A stretch of 15,894 nucleotides of DNA from an uncultured Mollicutes bacterium (GCA_900540705.1 UQGR01000038.1:1-15894), one strand, 5' to 3'. Counted from the first letter of the stretch, positions 8,075-15,395 are shown. Made by a program: numbers and translations. Notes: a model not told the origin generated them from the letters alone.

Positions 8075-8097
8075 CCTTTTCCTCCTTTATTCATTTT

Positions 8098-8132
8098 CTT
8101 AAGATCTTAAGCATCCATCAGGAGCGACCTGA
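8098..8132. promoter_or_regulatory. Dyad symmetries before the holin operon
   Basis: CTTAAGATCTTAAG (8098-8111) is a perfect 14-base palindrome 24 bases upstream of the holin start. Next to it TCAGG-AGCGA-CCTGA (8118-8132) is a second inverted repeat. Upstream on the minus strand TATAGT could be a -10 box, but no convincing -35 is seen. They could be operator sites or mRNA leader hairpins of the toxin operon. Symmetry is seen; function is a guess. Confidence 0.35.
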
Positions 8133-8157
8133 CTAATTTTACTATACCGCCATTTTA

Positions 8158-8188
8158 TATAAAGAAAAATACCCCCAAAAGGGGTATT
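8158..8188 (-). terminator. Intrinsic terminator of the 104-aa gene
   Basis: On the minus strand AATACCCC-TTTTG-GGGGTATT forms a perfect 8-bp stem (8188-8168) followed by TTTCTTT. It begins 9 bases after the stop codon at 8197 and separates this gene from the holin-Rhs operon. Confidence 0.85.
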
Positions 8189-8196
8189 GACTTTCT

Positions 8197-8511
8197 CTAT
8201 TTTTTCTGATAATAAAGCTTCTTTAAATTTTGATATTTGGGTTGTTCTAAAAGCATTAAAACAAAAGAATTGAGACTTTCAATAAACGCAAGTAGCCCTT
8301 TCTTGTTGATGGGAACTAATGCGCATATTTCACAATCCGTTAAATAGACATTCGATTCTAAATAATTCAATATTCTTTCATTCTTTTTATAGCAATAATA
8401 TAAATCTAATTTATAAAAGAAATCCTTTACTTCCATATAAAGCTCCTGATACTCCTTAGAATTCCTAGAGATATTCTTTAGCTCCTTTAAAACTGTATTT
8501 CTTTTTTTCAT
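8197..8511 (-). CDS. Small helical protein of unknown function upstream of the toxin operon
   Basis: 104 aa from the ATG at 8511, which follows AGGGAG by 5 bases. A longer frame from TTG (8526) would include that ribosome binding site and is unlikely. The product is Lys/Tyr/Leu-rich and probably all-helical, with a basic N-terminus (MKKRNTVLKELKN) and no signal peptide or membrane segment. The middle (LTDCEICALVPINKKGLLAF) could be a helix-turn-helix, so a small regulator is possible, but I do not recognise a family. It is monocistronic: a terminator-like hairpin ends exactly before its ribosome binding site and another terminator follows it. The structured leader suggests conditional expression. 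Confidence 0.65.
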   Translation of the reverse strand: MKKRNTVLKELKNISRNSKEYQELYMEVKDFFYKLDLYYCYKKNERILNYLESNVYLTDCEICALVPINKKGLLAFIESLNSFVLMLLEQPKYQNLKKLYYQKK

Positions 8512-8523
8512 TTCTTCTCCCTT

Positions 8524-8556
8524 CAAAAAAAATACAAAGAGAAAATTCTCTTTGTA
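8524..8556 (-). terminator. Terminator hairpin abutting the ribosome binding site (candidate attenuator)
   Basis: On the minus strand TACAAAGAGAA and TTCTCTTTGTA form an 11-bp perfect stem (8556-8533) followed by eight T. The T tract ends within a few bases of the AGGGAG that serves the ATG at 8511. An upstream terminator already ends the ABC operon, so this one most likely controls entry into the 104-aa gene. Confidence 0.8.
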
Positions 8557-8592
8557 GACTTCATCAGTTATTGGAAATGAAAAATTATGGAT

Positions 8593-8666
8593 ATTTTCCT
8601 CTATAGAACAATCTTATTCTTAAATTGAAAAACAATTGGATAAGCCAAAAAGAATAAAGGATTGTT
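8593..8666 (-). ncRNA. Candidate structured leader with antiterminator pairing
   Basis: In the leader of the 104-aa gene three nested pairings are visible: GATTGTT/AACAATC (8660-8666 with 8607-8613), AAGAAT/ATTCTT (8650-8655 with 8616-8621) and CAATT/AATTG (8633-8637 with 8623-8627). Just downstream, AGAGGAAAAT (minus strand, 8602-8593) can pair with ATTTTCTCT inside the terminator stem (8546-8538), apart from one bulged G. This would be a competing antiterminator. The architecture fits an attenuator or riboswitch-like element. I do not recognise a known class, and AT-rich DNA yields such pairings by chance more easily than balanced DNA. Confidence 0.35.
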
Positions 8667-8707
8667 GTTTCTCCCAATTTGTACATCCATCTACCTCATA
8701 TACCCCA

Positions 8708-8770
8708 ATATTAGCATACAAGAGGCAAGGATTACACCGTTTTTACGACATTATTTGACAATATTTGACA
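8708..8770 (-). promoter_or_regulatory. Tandem 10-base repeats and -10 element for the 104-aa gene
   Basis: On the minus strand three units follow each other at exactly 10-base intervals: TGTCAAATAT, TGTCAAATAA, TGTCGTAAAA (8770-8741). About 27 bases further on stands an extended -10 box TGCTAATAT (8716-8708) without a good -35. One unit per helical turn at about -40 to -70 is typical of activator sites. The units resemble Spo0A boxes (TTGTCRAA), but this identification is tentative. Confidence 0.4.
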
Positions 8771-8781
8771 TTTAAATTCGC

Positions 8782-8805
8782 AAATGAGAAATGTAATTCT
8801 CATTT
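8782..8805. repeat. Inverted repeat, 9-bp arms
   Basis: AAATGAGAA-ATGTAA-TTCTCATTT, a perfect 9-bp dyad between the ABC terminator and the 10-base repeats. It has no T tract on the minus strand. It may be an operator; nothing more can be said. Confidence 0.4.
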
Positions 8806-8807
8806 TA

Positions 8808-8836
8808 TAAAAAAAGATGGATTGTTGCACAATCCA
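8808..8836 (-). terminator. Intrinsic terminator of the ABC exporter operon
   Basis: On the minus strand TGGATTGT-GCA-ACAATCCA (8836-8818) makes an 8-bp stem with a 3-base loop, followed by TCTTTTTTT. It starts 9 bases after the stop of the second exporter gene. Confidence 0.9.
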
Positions 8837-8845
8837 CCCTATTCC

Positions 8846-10588
8846 TTATTCAAATTGAGATTCATAAAGCTTTTTATAAAAGCCATTTTTTAAAATTAAT
8901 TCCTCATGTGTTCCTTGTTCTATGATTGTTCCATTTTGCATAACAAGAATTTTATCTGCATTACGTATGGTAGAAAGTCTATGAGCGATAATGAAGGAGG
9001 TTTTTCCTTCCATAATTTTCTGAAAGGCCTTTTGGATCATTACCTCTGTTCTCGTATCAATATTAGAGGTTGCCTCATCTAAAATCAATATTTTAGGCTC
9101 TCTTAGCATGAGTCTGGCAATACAAAGCAGCTGTTTCTGCCCAACGGAAACACCATCATCATCGGAAATGATGGTTTGATACCCACTAGGAAGCTTTTCT
9201 ATAAAATCATCCACATAAGCTGATGTTGCTGCCTCCATCACCTCTTCTAGGCTTGCCTTATCCTTTGCATAGGCAATATTATCCTGAACGCTTCCCTTAA
9301 AAAGCCAGGTCTCCTGTAGCACAAGCCCAATCTGACGTCTTAAGCTATCCTTTGAATAATCATTGATCGGTTTTCCATCAATGGTAATGGAGCCTGAGGT
9401 TGTATCATAAAACCGCATTAAAAGATTAATCAAGGTGGTTTTTCCACAGCCTGTTGGTCCTACAATCGCCACCTTCATACCGGGCTCAACCCTCATATTT
9501 AGATTTTCAATTAAAGGCTTATCCTCCGTATATCGGAAGCAAACATCCTTAAATTCAACTCTTCCCTTTTCAATCTCTAGCTCTGGCAGTATCGTTTCAT
9601 CTGGAATTTCCTTCTCATCAATCAGCTCAAAGACCCTTCTTAGACTAGCAAAGGAATTAGAAAGCTCTGTTGCGACACCTGAAATTTCATTAAAGGGCTT
9701 TGTATATTGACTGGCATAGGTTAAAAAGGCTGTCAACCCACCGACACCAAAGCCCACTCCTTTGGAATGAACAATTAAGATAGCCCCTATCGTGGCCACA
9801 GCTGCATAGACGATTGCGTTCACAAAACGAGTCGATGGATTGGTCAAGGAGGAGTTAAACTGAGCCTTAACCCCAACGGTATAGAGGTCAGCATCAATTT
9901 TTTGGAAGGCTTGATTATTATCCGATTGATGATGATAGGCAATCACCATCTTTTGATTGGTAATCATTTCATTTAGAAATCCACCCATCTCTCCCTTAAT
10001 CTGAGCCTGAGCCTTAAAGGTTTTAAAGCTTCTTTTAGAGATAAAAGCGGCAACAAACAGAGATAAAGGTGTAAGAACGATAACGACCAAAGCGATTTCC
10101 CATTGAATGGTCAGCATCATCACTATCGTAACGACAATCGTGATAATTCCTGTCAAGGCCTGAGAAAAGCCTTGTAATAGTCCTTCTGAAACCTGATCCG
10201 TATCGGATATTATTCTTGTTAAAATATCTCCTGACAAATGAGAATCTAGATAAGCAACTGGCACATTAAGTATTTTCTGGAAAGCGTCAATTCTTAAATC
10301 CTTTACAATCGAATAGGTTATCCTGTTCAGCAAAGCATTCATAATCCAGCCAAAGATAGCACCTAAAATGACAATTCCCAATAGTTCTAAAACTATAAAT
10401 AGGATATCTTCCATACTAAAGGTATCTACCTGTATATACTGATCAATGGCCTCTCCTACTAGCTTAGGTGCATATAGTGTGGCAGAAACATAGAGGATGG
10501 CTGCTAAAAACGCAATCCCTAAACGAACTCTATATTTTTTGGCATAACCAAGAACTCGCTTGAGCATAGAACGATTTTTAGTTTTCAT
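8846..10588 (-). CDS. ABC exporter half-transporter with canonical catalytic residues
   Basis: 580 aa, a full-length ABC type IV exporter half: six-helix transmembrane domain (about 20-315) then a nucleotide-binding domain (about 345-580). Walker A is GPTGCGKTT (377-385), Q-loop LVLQETWLF, Walker B ILILDE with catalytic Glu505, switch His536 (IIAHRLST). The signature is VSVGQ (480-484) instead of LSGGQ. It complements its partner upstream: this subunit gives the intact Walker A/B/His, the partner the intact signature. The genes overlap by 11 bases (ATGAAAACTAA contains both start and stop), with AGGAGGGG 6 bases before this start. The pair resembles BmrCD, LmrCD and TM287/288-type heterodimeric multidrug exporters, acting at the membrane. 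Substrate is unknown; drugs or peptides are both possible. Confidence 0.95.
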   Translation of the reverse strand: MKTKNRSMLKRVLGYAKKYRVRLGIAFLAAILYVSATLYAPKLVGEAIDQYIQVDTFSMEDILFIVLELLGIVILGAIFGWIMNALLNRITYSIVKDLRIDAFQKILNVPVAYLDSHLSGDILTRIISDTDQVSEGLLQGFSQALTGIITIVVTIVMMLTIQWEIALVVIVLTPLSLFVAAFISKRSFKTFKAQAQIKGEMGGFLNEMITNQKMVIAYHHQSDNNQAFQKIDADLYTVGVKAQFNSSLTNPSTRFVNAIVYAAVATIGAILIVHSKGVGFGVGGLTAFLTYASQYTKPFNEISGVATELSNSFASLRRVFELIDEKEIPDETILPELEIEKGRVEFKDVCFRYTEDKPLIENLNMRVEPGMKVAIVGPTGCGKTTLINLLMRFYDTTSGSITIDGKPINDYSKDSLRRQIGLVLQETWLFKGSVQDNIAYAKDKASLEEVMEAATSAYVDDFIEKLPSGYQTIISDDDGVSVGQKQLLCIARLMLREPKILILDEATSNIDTRTEVMIQKAFQKIMEGKTSFIIAHRLSTIRNADKILVMQNGTIIEQGTHEELILKNGFYKKLYESQFE

Positions 10589-12320
10589 ACGCTGCCCCTC
10601 CTAAATCCTGAGAATCACAAATTTCTTGGTACACTGGACAGGACTCTAAAAGCTCCTTATGCGTCCCTGTTCCCACAATTTCTCCTTGATGTAAAACCAA
10701 AATTAAATCCGCATGAAGAATGGAGGATGCCCTTTGAGAAATGAGGATAGTTGTCTTTTGAAGAGCCTTAATATGGTTCCTTAAGCTTAGCTCTGTTTTA
10801 TAATCCAACGCACTTGCGGAATCATCTAAAATGAGGATTGGACTATCCTTTATCAAGGCTCTGGCAATAGACAATCTTTGTTTCTGTCCTCCGCTTAAAT
10901 TAGAACCACCCTGATAAAGCATCGTGTTTTCCTTTTGATCTAGCTTTTCTACAAATTCCAAACTCATCGAATGTTTTAGTGCATTCTGGATTTGCTCATC
11001 GGTGGCATCTGTCTTTCCCCACAGGAGATTTTCCTTTACTGTTCCACTAAATAAAATGGCCTTTTGCATCACTACCGCAATCCGCTCTACAATAAATTCC
11101 TGTTGATACTCCTTGATATCTCTTCCATAGAAAAGAATACTTCCCTCATCTCGGTCATAAAACCGATTCATCAAATGAATCAACGTACTTTTACCTGAGC
11201 CAGTTCCCCCAATAATACCAACCGTCTTTCCTTTTAAAATCGTAAAGGAGGCATGAGAGAGGGCTGGTTTGGCTTTTTTAGAATAACGGAAGCTCACATC
11301 CTTAAAAACAAAGGGAACCTCTGTTGCTGGAGTTGAACATGTTCCCTCCACAATGGAGCTTTTACTTTGAAACACCTCATTTACTCTTCCTGCAGAGGCG
11401 CTTGCCTTCGTAAAAATAATAACCAAATTGGCAACCACCATAATTGCTAGCTGGATTTGCAATAAATAATTATATAGAGAGGTAATATCTCCCTGATTTA
11501 GATTTCCTAGCTGAAATTCATAGCCACCAAGATAAAGGACACCTACAATCGCTAAGTTCGTAACGACAAAGGTCATCGGATTTAATAAGGCATTGATTTT
11601 ACCGATTTTAGACAAAAGATTTTTTAAAGAGACGTTTTCATCTATAAAACGGCGAAACTCTAAGGCTTGTCTAGAAAAGGCACGTACTACACGATTTCCG
11701 CTTAAATTTTCCTTTGTTATCGAGGTTACCGTATCTAGCTTAGCCTGTGCTTTTTTATTGCGGGGAATGGTGTAAAGCATAATCATAAAAATGATGACAA
11801 ATAAAAGAATTCCCGTTCCTAAAAACAAGATTCCAGCCTTCCAAGATACCAGAAAGGAAAGAATCGTAGCTCCTATCACTAAAAAAGGCGCTCGAACCAC
11901 AAGGCGAATCAGCATCGCCACACTCTGCTGAAGATTGTTGATATCCGAATTCATCCTTGTGAGCAAAGATGAAGCACCAAACTGATCTAGCTCCTTAAAG
12001 GATAGTGTGTTAATGTGTTCATAAAGATCGTCTCGTAAAGCTGTCCCAAAGCCCTGGGAAGCCCGGGAAGCAAAGAACTGACACACAAGGGTAGAGCATA
12101 GTCCAATTCCCGCAAATAAGAGTAACAAGCCTCCATTTTGCAGGATAAACCGATACTTCTCTTCCTCTGTCAACAAGGAGTTATTCAAGCCTTCATTGAT
12201 CATTCTAGCGATGACCAAAGGTACTAAAAGCTCAAACACAGCCTCTACTAATTTAAACAAAGGTCCTAATATGACATGTTTTTTATAGCATTTTAAATAT
12301 TTTTTATATAACTTAAACAT
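10578..12320 (-). CDS. ABC exporter half-transporter with degenerate ATPase site
   Basis: Residues are numbered from the in-frame ATG at 12332 (584 aa). The ATG at 12320 (Met5) is preferred, because GGTGA precedes it at suitable spacing and the likely transcript start (about 12337) leaves almost no leader for 12332. Six-helix transmembrane domain (about 18-310), nucleotide-binding domain (about 340-575). Walker A is GGTGSGKST (375-383), Q-loop VVMQKAILF, canonical signature LSGGQ (479-483). The catalytic Glu after Walker B is Asp504 (ILILDD) and the switch His is Gln533 (LISQRASS). Both changes are hallmarks of the non-catalytic site of heterodimeric exporters such as TM287. It works with the gene that overlaps its 3' end. 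The divergent LysR-type regulator is the likely controller. Confidence 0.95.
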   Translation of the reverse strand: MFKLYKKYLKCYKKHVILGPLFKLVEAVFELLVPLVIARMINEGLNNSLLTEEEKYRFILQNGGLLLLFAGIGLCSTLVCQFFASRASQGFGTALRDDLYEHINTLSFKELDQFGASSLLTRMNSDINNLQQSVAMLIRLVVRAPFLVIGATILSFLVSWKAGILFLGTGILLFVIIFMIMLYTIPRNKKAQAKLDTVTSITKENLSGNRVVRAFSRQALEFRRFIDENVSLKNLLSKIGKINALLNPMTFVVTNLAIVGVLYLGGYEFQLGNLNQGDITSLYNYLLQIQLAIMVVANLVIIFTKASASAGRVNEVFQSKSSIVEGTCSTPATEVPFVFKDVSFRYSKKAKPALSHASFTILKGKTVGIIGGTGSGKSTLIHLMNRFYDRDEGSILFYGRDIKEYQQEFIVERIAVVMQKAILFSGTVKENLLWGKTDATDEQIQNALKHSMSLEFVEKLDQKENTMLYQGGSNLSGGQKQRLSIARALIKDSPILILDDSASALDYKTELSLRNHIKALQKTTILISQRASSILHADLILVLHQGEIVGTGTHKELLESCPVYQEICDSQDLGGAAYEN

Positions 12321-12339
12321 CCTCTCACCCATTTTCTGT

Positions 12340-12397
12340 TTGTATTATACCACAAAATAAGATATACTAAATATACAAGTTATATAGTGAAACTATA
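12340..12397. promoter_or_regulatory. Overlapping divergent promoters and operator-like dyad
   Basis: For the regulator (plus strand) TTGTAT (12340-12345) and TATACT (12363-12368) are separated by 17 bases, a good sigma-A promoter. For the exporter (minus strand) an extended -10 TGGTATAAT has its TATAAT at 12349-12344, overlapping the regulator's -35. The exporter promoter lacks a recognisable -35, so it probably needs activation. TATAGT-GAA-ACTATA (12383-12397) is a perfect dyad about 46-60 bases upstream of the exporter start point and just downstream of the regulator's start point. This position suits activation of the exporter plus autorepression by a LysR-type protein. Binding is inferred. 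Confidence 0.6.
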
Positions 12398-12411
12398 CTT
12401 TGGAGGTATAT

Positions 12412-13272
12412 ATGGATTTAAGACAAATGGAATGTTATAAAATGGTGGTAGAGGAGGGCTCTATATTAAAGGCCTCCCTAAAATTAAATATGGCTCAGCC
12501 ACCCTTATCCAGAATGATGAGAATACTGGAGGAAGAGCTAGGAACCACCCTTTTTATCAGGGGAAAAAGAATCGCTTTGACTAACACAGGAAGGCTTTTA
12601 TATGAGAGAGCTTGTTCAATTTTAGAGCTAACTGGAAATACTTATAAAGAAATTCATAATTTGGAAATGAAGAATGAAATCACCTTAAATATGGGTATTG
12701 TTTCTTCTTCTACCGAGTTTTTATATAATAAAACCATCAAGAATTTTCATAGCCAATACCCTCATGTTCGCTTTAATATCCAAGAGGCAAATACCTATCA
12801 GCTAATAGAGCTTTTACAACAAAGAATCATTGACCTAGCGATTGTTCGAACGCCCTTCGATGATACATTGTTTGAGGTAACCTATTTTAAAGAGGAGCCG
12901 ATGTTGCTGCTGAATAAAAATCCCATAGATTCTACAATAATGACCATAAAGGGACTATCAAAATATCCATTAATTATCTACCGAAGATTTAAGGATTTAT
13001 TAGCTACTCTTTTTAAAAAATATAATGCAGAACTCAACCTTATCGCTGAAGTTGATGACGCAAAGACAGCTATTCTTCTCGCCTCTACTGGATTAGGCTA
13101 TGCATTAGTCCCTCAAAGTGCCTATCAAACCTTTTCTCACCTTGACCTTTACACCACAATTGTTGATGAAAAGCAATTGATGACCAGACTTGGCATAATC
13201 ACTCGTAAAAAAGAAACCCCCAAAAAAGGAATTCAGCTATTTATAGATTCGATTATAAACACCGAATTTTAA
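12412..13272 (+). CDS. LysR-type transcriptional regulator
   Basis: 286 aa from the ATG at 12412, which follows GGAGG by 5 bases. An in-frame TTG at 12400 lies in the ribosome binding site and is rejected. The N-terminal winged helix-turn-helix (about 1-60) shows the family pattern: MDLRQMECYKMVVEEGSI, ASLKLNMAQPPLSRMMRILE, LGTTLFIRGKRIALTNTGR. The C-terminal effector domain (about 85-286) is of the two-lobed periplasmic-binding type (LDLAIVRTP-like IDLAIVRTPF, then STGLGYALVPQSA). Length is normal. It is transcribed divergently from the exporter pair, and LysR-type proteins commonly control the divergent neighbour in response to a small ligand, here possibly an exporter substrate. No clear terminator follows. 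Confidence 0.93.
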   Translation: MDLRQMECYKMVVEEGSILKASLKLNMAQPPLSRMMRILEEELGTTLFIRGKRIALTNTGRLLYERACSILELTGNTYKEIHNLEMKNEITLNMGIVSSSTEFLYNKTIKNFHSQYPHVRFNIQEANTYQLIELLQQRIIDLAIVRTPFDDTLFEVTYFKEEPMLLLNKNPIDSTIMTIKGLSKYPLIIYRRFKDLLATLFKKYNAELNLIAEVDDAKTAILLASTGLGYALVPQSAYQTFSHLDLYTTIVDEKQLMTRLGIITRKKETPKKGIQLFIDSIINTEF

Positions 13273-13357
13273 ATTTAAAGAAAAATCGTTTTTACAGTAT
13301 AGATACTTCTTAGTAATTTTTAACCCCTTTCCCGCATAGCCTTTATTAGGTGATACT

Positions 13358-13615
13358 ATGGCTATAGCAAATTTTACGATTTATGATGATCAAATTATAA
13401 TCAATAATATTACAGAAATTAAGGAATTCTCAGACCAGCTATTTATCATTAAGGTCAATGATATTCCCTACCAAATTACTGGAAATAACCTAGTGCTAAA
13501 GGAAGTTAGTAACGACAATAGAACCATTAAAATTACGGGAACTATAAATTCCGTTGATAAAAAGAATATACAGGTGAAAAAAAATAAAGGCTTTATAAAA
13601 AAGCTATTCGCTTAG
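13358..13615 (+). CDS. yabP: YabP/YqfC-family sporulation protein
   Basis: 85 aa. The small all-beta pattern matches the YabP/YqfC family: IIINNITEIKEFSDQLFIIK, then IPYQITGNNLVLKEV and IKITGTINSVDKK, equivalent to the family's 'G..L.I..L..e.g.i.I.G.I..L' run. The tail is Lys-rich. Family members are expressed in the mother cell and are linked to spore coat or cortex formation. AGGTGA stands about 6 bases before the ATG. One base separates its stop from the next ATG (13617), where yabQ follows yabP in many spore formers. A sigma-E-like element (GCATAGCC upstream) is too weak to call. The symbol is from family resemblance and context; yqfC-like is the alternative. Confidence 0.75.
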   Translation: MAIANFTIYDDQIIINNITEIKEFSDQLFIIKVNDIPYQITGNNLVLKEVSNDNRTIKITGTINSVDKKNIQVKKNKGFIKKLFA

Positions 13616-13616
13616 T

Positions 13617-13733
13617 ATGATTTCCTTTTACAATCTTTTACGCGTTATATTGCTGCTTTATCTAGGGATTTTCACCTATATTCTTTATCAGCTGTTGTTT
13701 TATCATCAAAAAAGATTTTTATTTATTAAATGA
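13617..13733 (+). pseudogene. Truncated membrane protein in the yabQ position
   Basis: The ATG lies one base after the yabP stop. The frame encodes 38 residues: a short N-terminus and one membrane helix (NLLRVILLLYLGIFTYILYQ), then YHQKR and a premature stop at 13731-13733. YabQ starts with membrane helices and is normally well over 100 aa, so this looks like the first fragment of yabQ. From about 13705-13720 the DNA matches glmS in another frame, so the last codons and the stop are borrowed from glmS sequence. YabQ identity rests mostly on position; a DivIC-like protein is the alternative. Confidence 0.55.
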
Positions 13734-14931
13734 TTATGAATTTGCTGTACTTTCAAGAGATAAAATTGATTTTTATGATATTAATCTAAATAAAATTGAA
13801 AAAGGTGTTAAAACAATTGATTGGGATGCAAGTAGTGCAGATAAAAACGGATATGAAGATTATATGTTAAAAGAAATTTTTGAACAACCAAATTCTATTA
13901 GAGAAACAATAGGCTCAAGATTAAAATTAGGAGAAAAATGTTCATTTGACGATATTAGTTTTTCAAAAGAATATCTATCTAGTGTTAATAAAATTTACAT
14001 TGTAGCCTGTGGTACAGCTATGCACGCAGGACTTACTGGAAAAAATTTAATAGAAAAACTTTGCAATATTCCTGTAACAGTTGACATTGCATCAGAATTT
14101 AGATATAGAGATCCTATTATTGATGATAAAACTTTATGTATTTACATTAGTCAATCTGGTGAAACAGCAGATACAATAGCAGCTCTAAAACTTGCTAAAT
14201 CTAAAGGTGCAAAAACTTTAGCAGTTTCTAATGTAATTGGAAGTTCTATAACAAGAGAAGCAGATTATACAATTTATACACATGCAGGTCCAGAAATTGC
14301 TGTTGCATCTACAAAGGCATATACTTCTCAAGTTGTTTTGCTTGCAATTTTAGCAATTTACTTTGCAGAAGTATTAGGTTCTGCTGATGAAAAATTATTA
14401 GAAGATTTAAAAACTGATATTTTAGATTTACCATCTAAAATAGATACTATCTTAGATAACAAAGAGGAAATTGTAAACTTTGCAAAAAAAGTATATACAG
14501 AGAAAGATATGTTTTTCTTAGGTAGAGGAACAGATTATAATGTAGCTTTAGAAGGTTCTTTGAAATTAAAAGAAATTTCATATATACATTCAGAAGCTTA
14601 TGCAGCAGGTGAATTAAAACATGGTCCTATTGCATTAATTGAAAATGGAATTACTGTAATTAGTGTTATTACAGATGAAAGTTTAGTTGAAAAATCTATA
14701 AGTAATATTCAAGAAGTAATTACTCGTGGTGCAAAAACACTAGTTGTTACAAATCAAACTCTTCCAAATGCAAATTTTGACTTTGTAATTAACATACCTA
14801 CTACAAATAAACTAATTTCTCCAATATTATCTGTTATCCCTTTACAATTACTTGCTTACTATATTTCCAAAAATAAAGGATTAGATGTTGATAAACCTAG
14901 AAATTTAGCAAAATCTGTTACCGTAGAGTAG
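13715..14931 (+). pseudogene. glmS: 5'-truncated glmS, isomerase (SIS) half only
   Basis: Glucosamine-6-phosphate synthase makes glucosamine-6-phosphate from fructose-6-phosphate and glutamine for cell-wall synthesis. Here the frame shows GlmS homology from about DFYLLNDYEFAVLSRDKIDF onward, followed by the linker DWDASSADKNGYEDYMLKEI and both SIS domains: ACGTAMHAG, SQSGETADT, ASTKAYTSQ, LGRGTDYNVALEGSLKLKE, EAYAAGELKHGPIAL, and the complete end KPRNLAKSVTVE. About 200 N-terminal residues, including the Cys1 glutaminase domain, are absent. An ATG at 13864 would give 355 aa but lies mid-linker with no ribosome binding site, so it is not a natural start. Codons here are strongly A/T-ending, unlike the LysR and ABC genes to the left. 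The remaining SIS half could not use glutamine. It is a pseudogene or the product of a false join. Confidence 0.9.
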
Positions 14932-14934
14932 CAT

Positions 14935-14976
14935 AAAAATCCCATTAGTGAAAATATTTCACTAATGGGATTTTTG
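14935..14976. terminator. Long bidirectional intrinsic terminator
   Basis: AAAAATCCCATTAGTGAAA (14935-14953), loop ATA, and its exact complement (14957-14975) form a 19-bp perfect stem with T runs on both sides. It lies 3 bases after the glmS stop and directly after the stop of the convergent gene at 14977, so it serves both. Confidence 0.95.
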
Positions 14977-15258
14977 TTAAAAGAAACCTATACAAACATC
15001 TTGCTCAAATATGTTTCTATCTTCTTCTGATGGGAACCAGTATTTAGTAGATATGGTAACAAAATCTTCTTTTCCTTCATAATCGCATTCTTCTTCCAAA
15101 TCTGCTCCATAATATGACCGTGCCATCTCTGCAATATCTGCCATGGCTTGAATCATATTTAACAATAAACTTTGGTATATCAAATCTTCTTTTACTTTAA
15201 AGACCACTTGTAATTCATTATTATCAAGCTCATTGAATTCAATTATGAATGATCTCAT
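14977..15258 (-). CDS. Hypothetical acidic protein, 93 aa
   Basis: Not recognised. The product is small, acidic and soluble-looking: N-terminal strand-rich part (RSFIIEFNELDNNELQVVFKV), a central helix (LLLNMIQAMADIAEMARSYY), an acidic stretch (DLEEECDYEGKED) and an aromatic C-terminus ending CIGFF. It has no signal peptide or membrane helix. The ATG at 15258 has a weak GGTG ribosome binding site. It has its own promoter about 100 bases upstream and shares the terminator of the convergent glmS fragment, so it looks like an independent gene. Confidence 0.6.
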   Translation of the reverse strand: MRSFIIEFNELDNNELQVVFKVKEDLIYQSLLLNMIQAMADIAEMARSYYGADLEEECDYEGKEDFVTISTKYWFPSEEDRNIFEQDVCIGFF

Positions 15259-15301
15259 ACTTACACCATTTGGCTACCCTTTCTAGCTCTTATAAATTTA
15301 C

Positions 15302-15337
15302 TTATTACTTGCTAAGAGCACAAAAAACAAGTAATAA
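15302..15337. repeat. Inverted repeat in the leader of the 93-aa gene
   Basis: TTATTACTTG (15302-15311) and CAAGTAATAA (15328-15337) form a perfect 10-bp stem with a 16-base loop, between the promoter and the start codon at 15258. There is no T tract directly after it on the minus strand, so a terminator is unlikely. It could shape the mRNA leader. Confidence 0.4.
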
Positions 15338-15366
15338 CTTTATGACCATCTGCCATATTAATTTCT

Positions 15367-15395
15367 ATTATGCCATATTTTATCTTGTTTTTCAA
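15367..15395 (-). promoter_or_regulatory. Sigma-A-type promoter for the 93-aa gene
   Basis: On the minus strand TTGAAA (15395-15390), a 17-base spacer and CATAAT (15372-15367) fit the vegetative consensus well. The predicted leader is about 100 bases. Confidence 0.6.

Noticed and set aside
8741..8770. CRISPR array
   Set aside because: Only three 10-base units without spacers.
13320..13357. Sigma-E promoter before the yabP-like gene
   Set aside because: GCATAGCC resembles a sigma-E -10, but the -35 match and spacing are too poor to call.
13864..14931. A complete stand-alone SIS-domain isomerase starting at ATG 13864
   Set aside because: GlmS homology continues in frame upstream to about 13715, the ATG is in the middle of the linker and no ribosome binding site precedes it.
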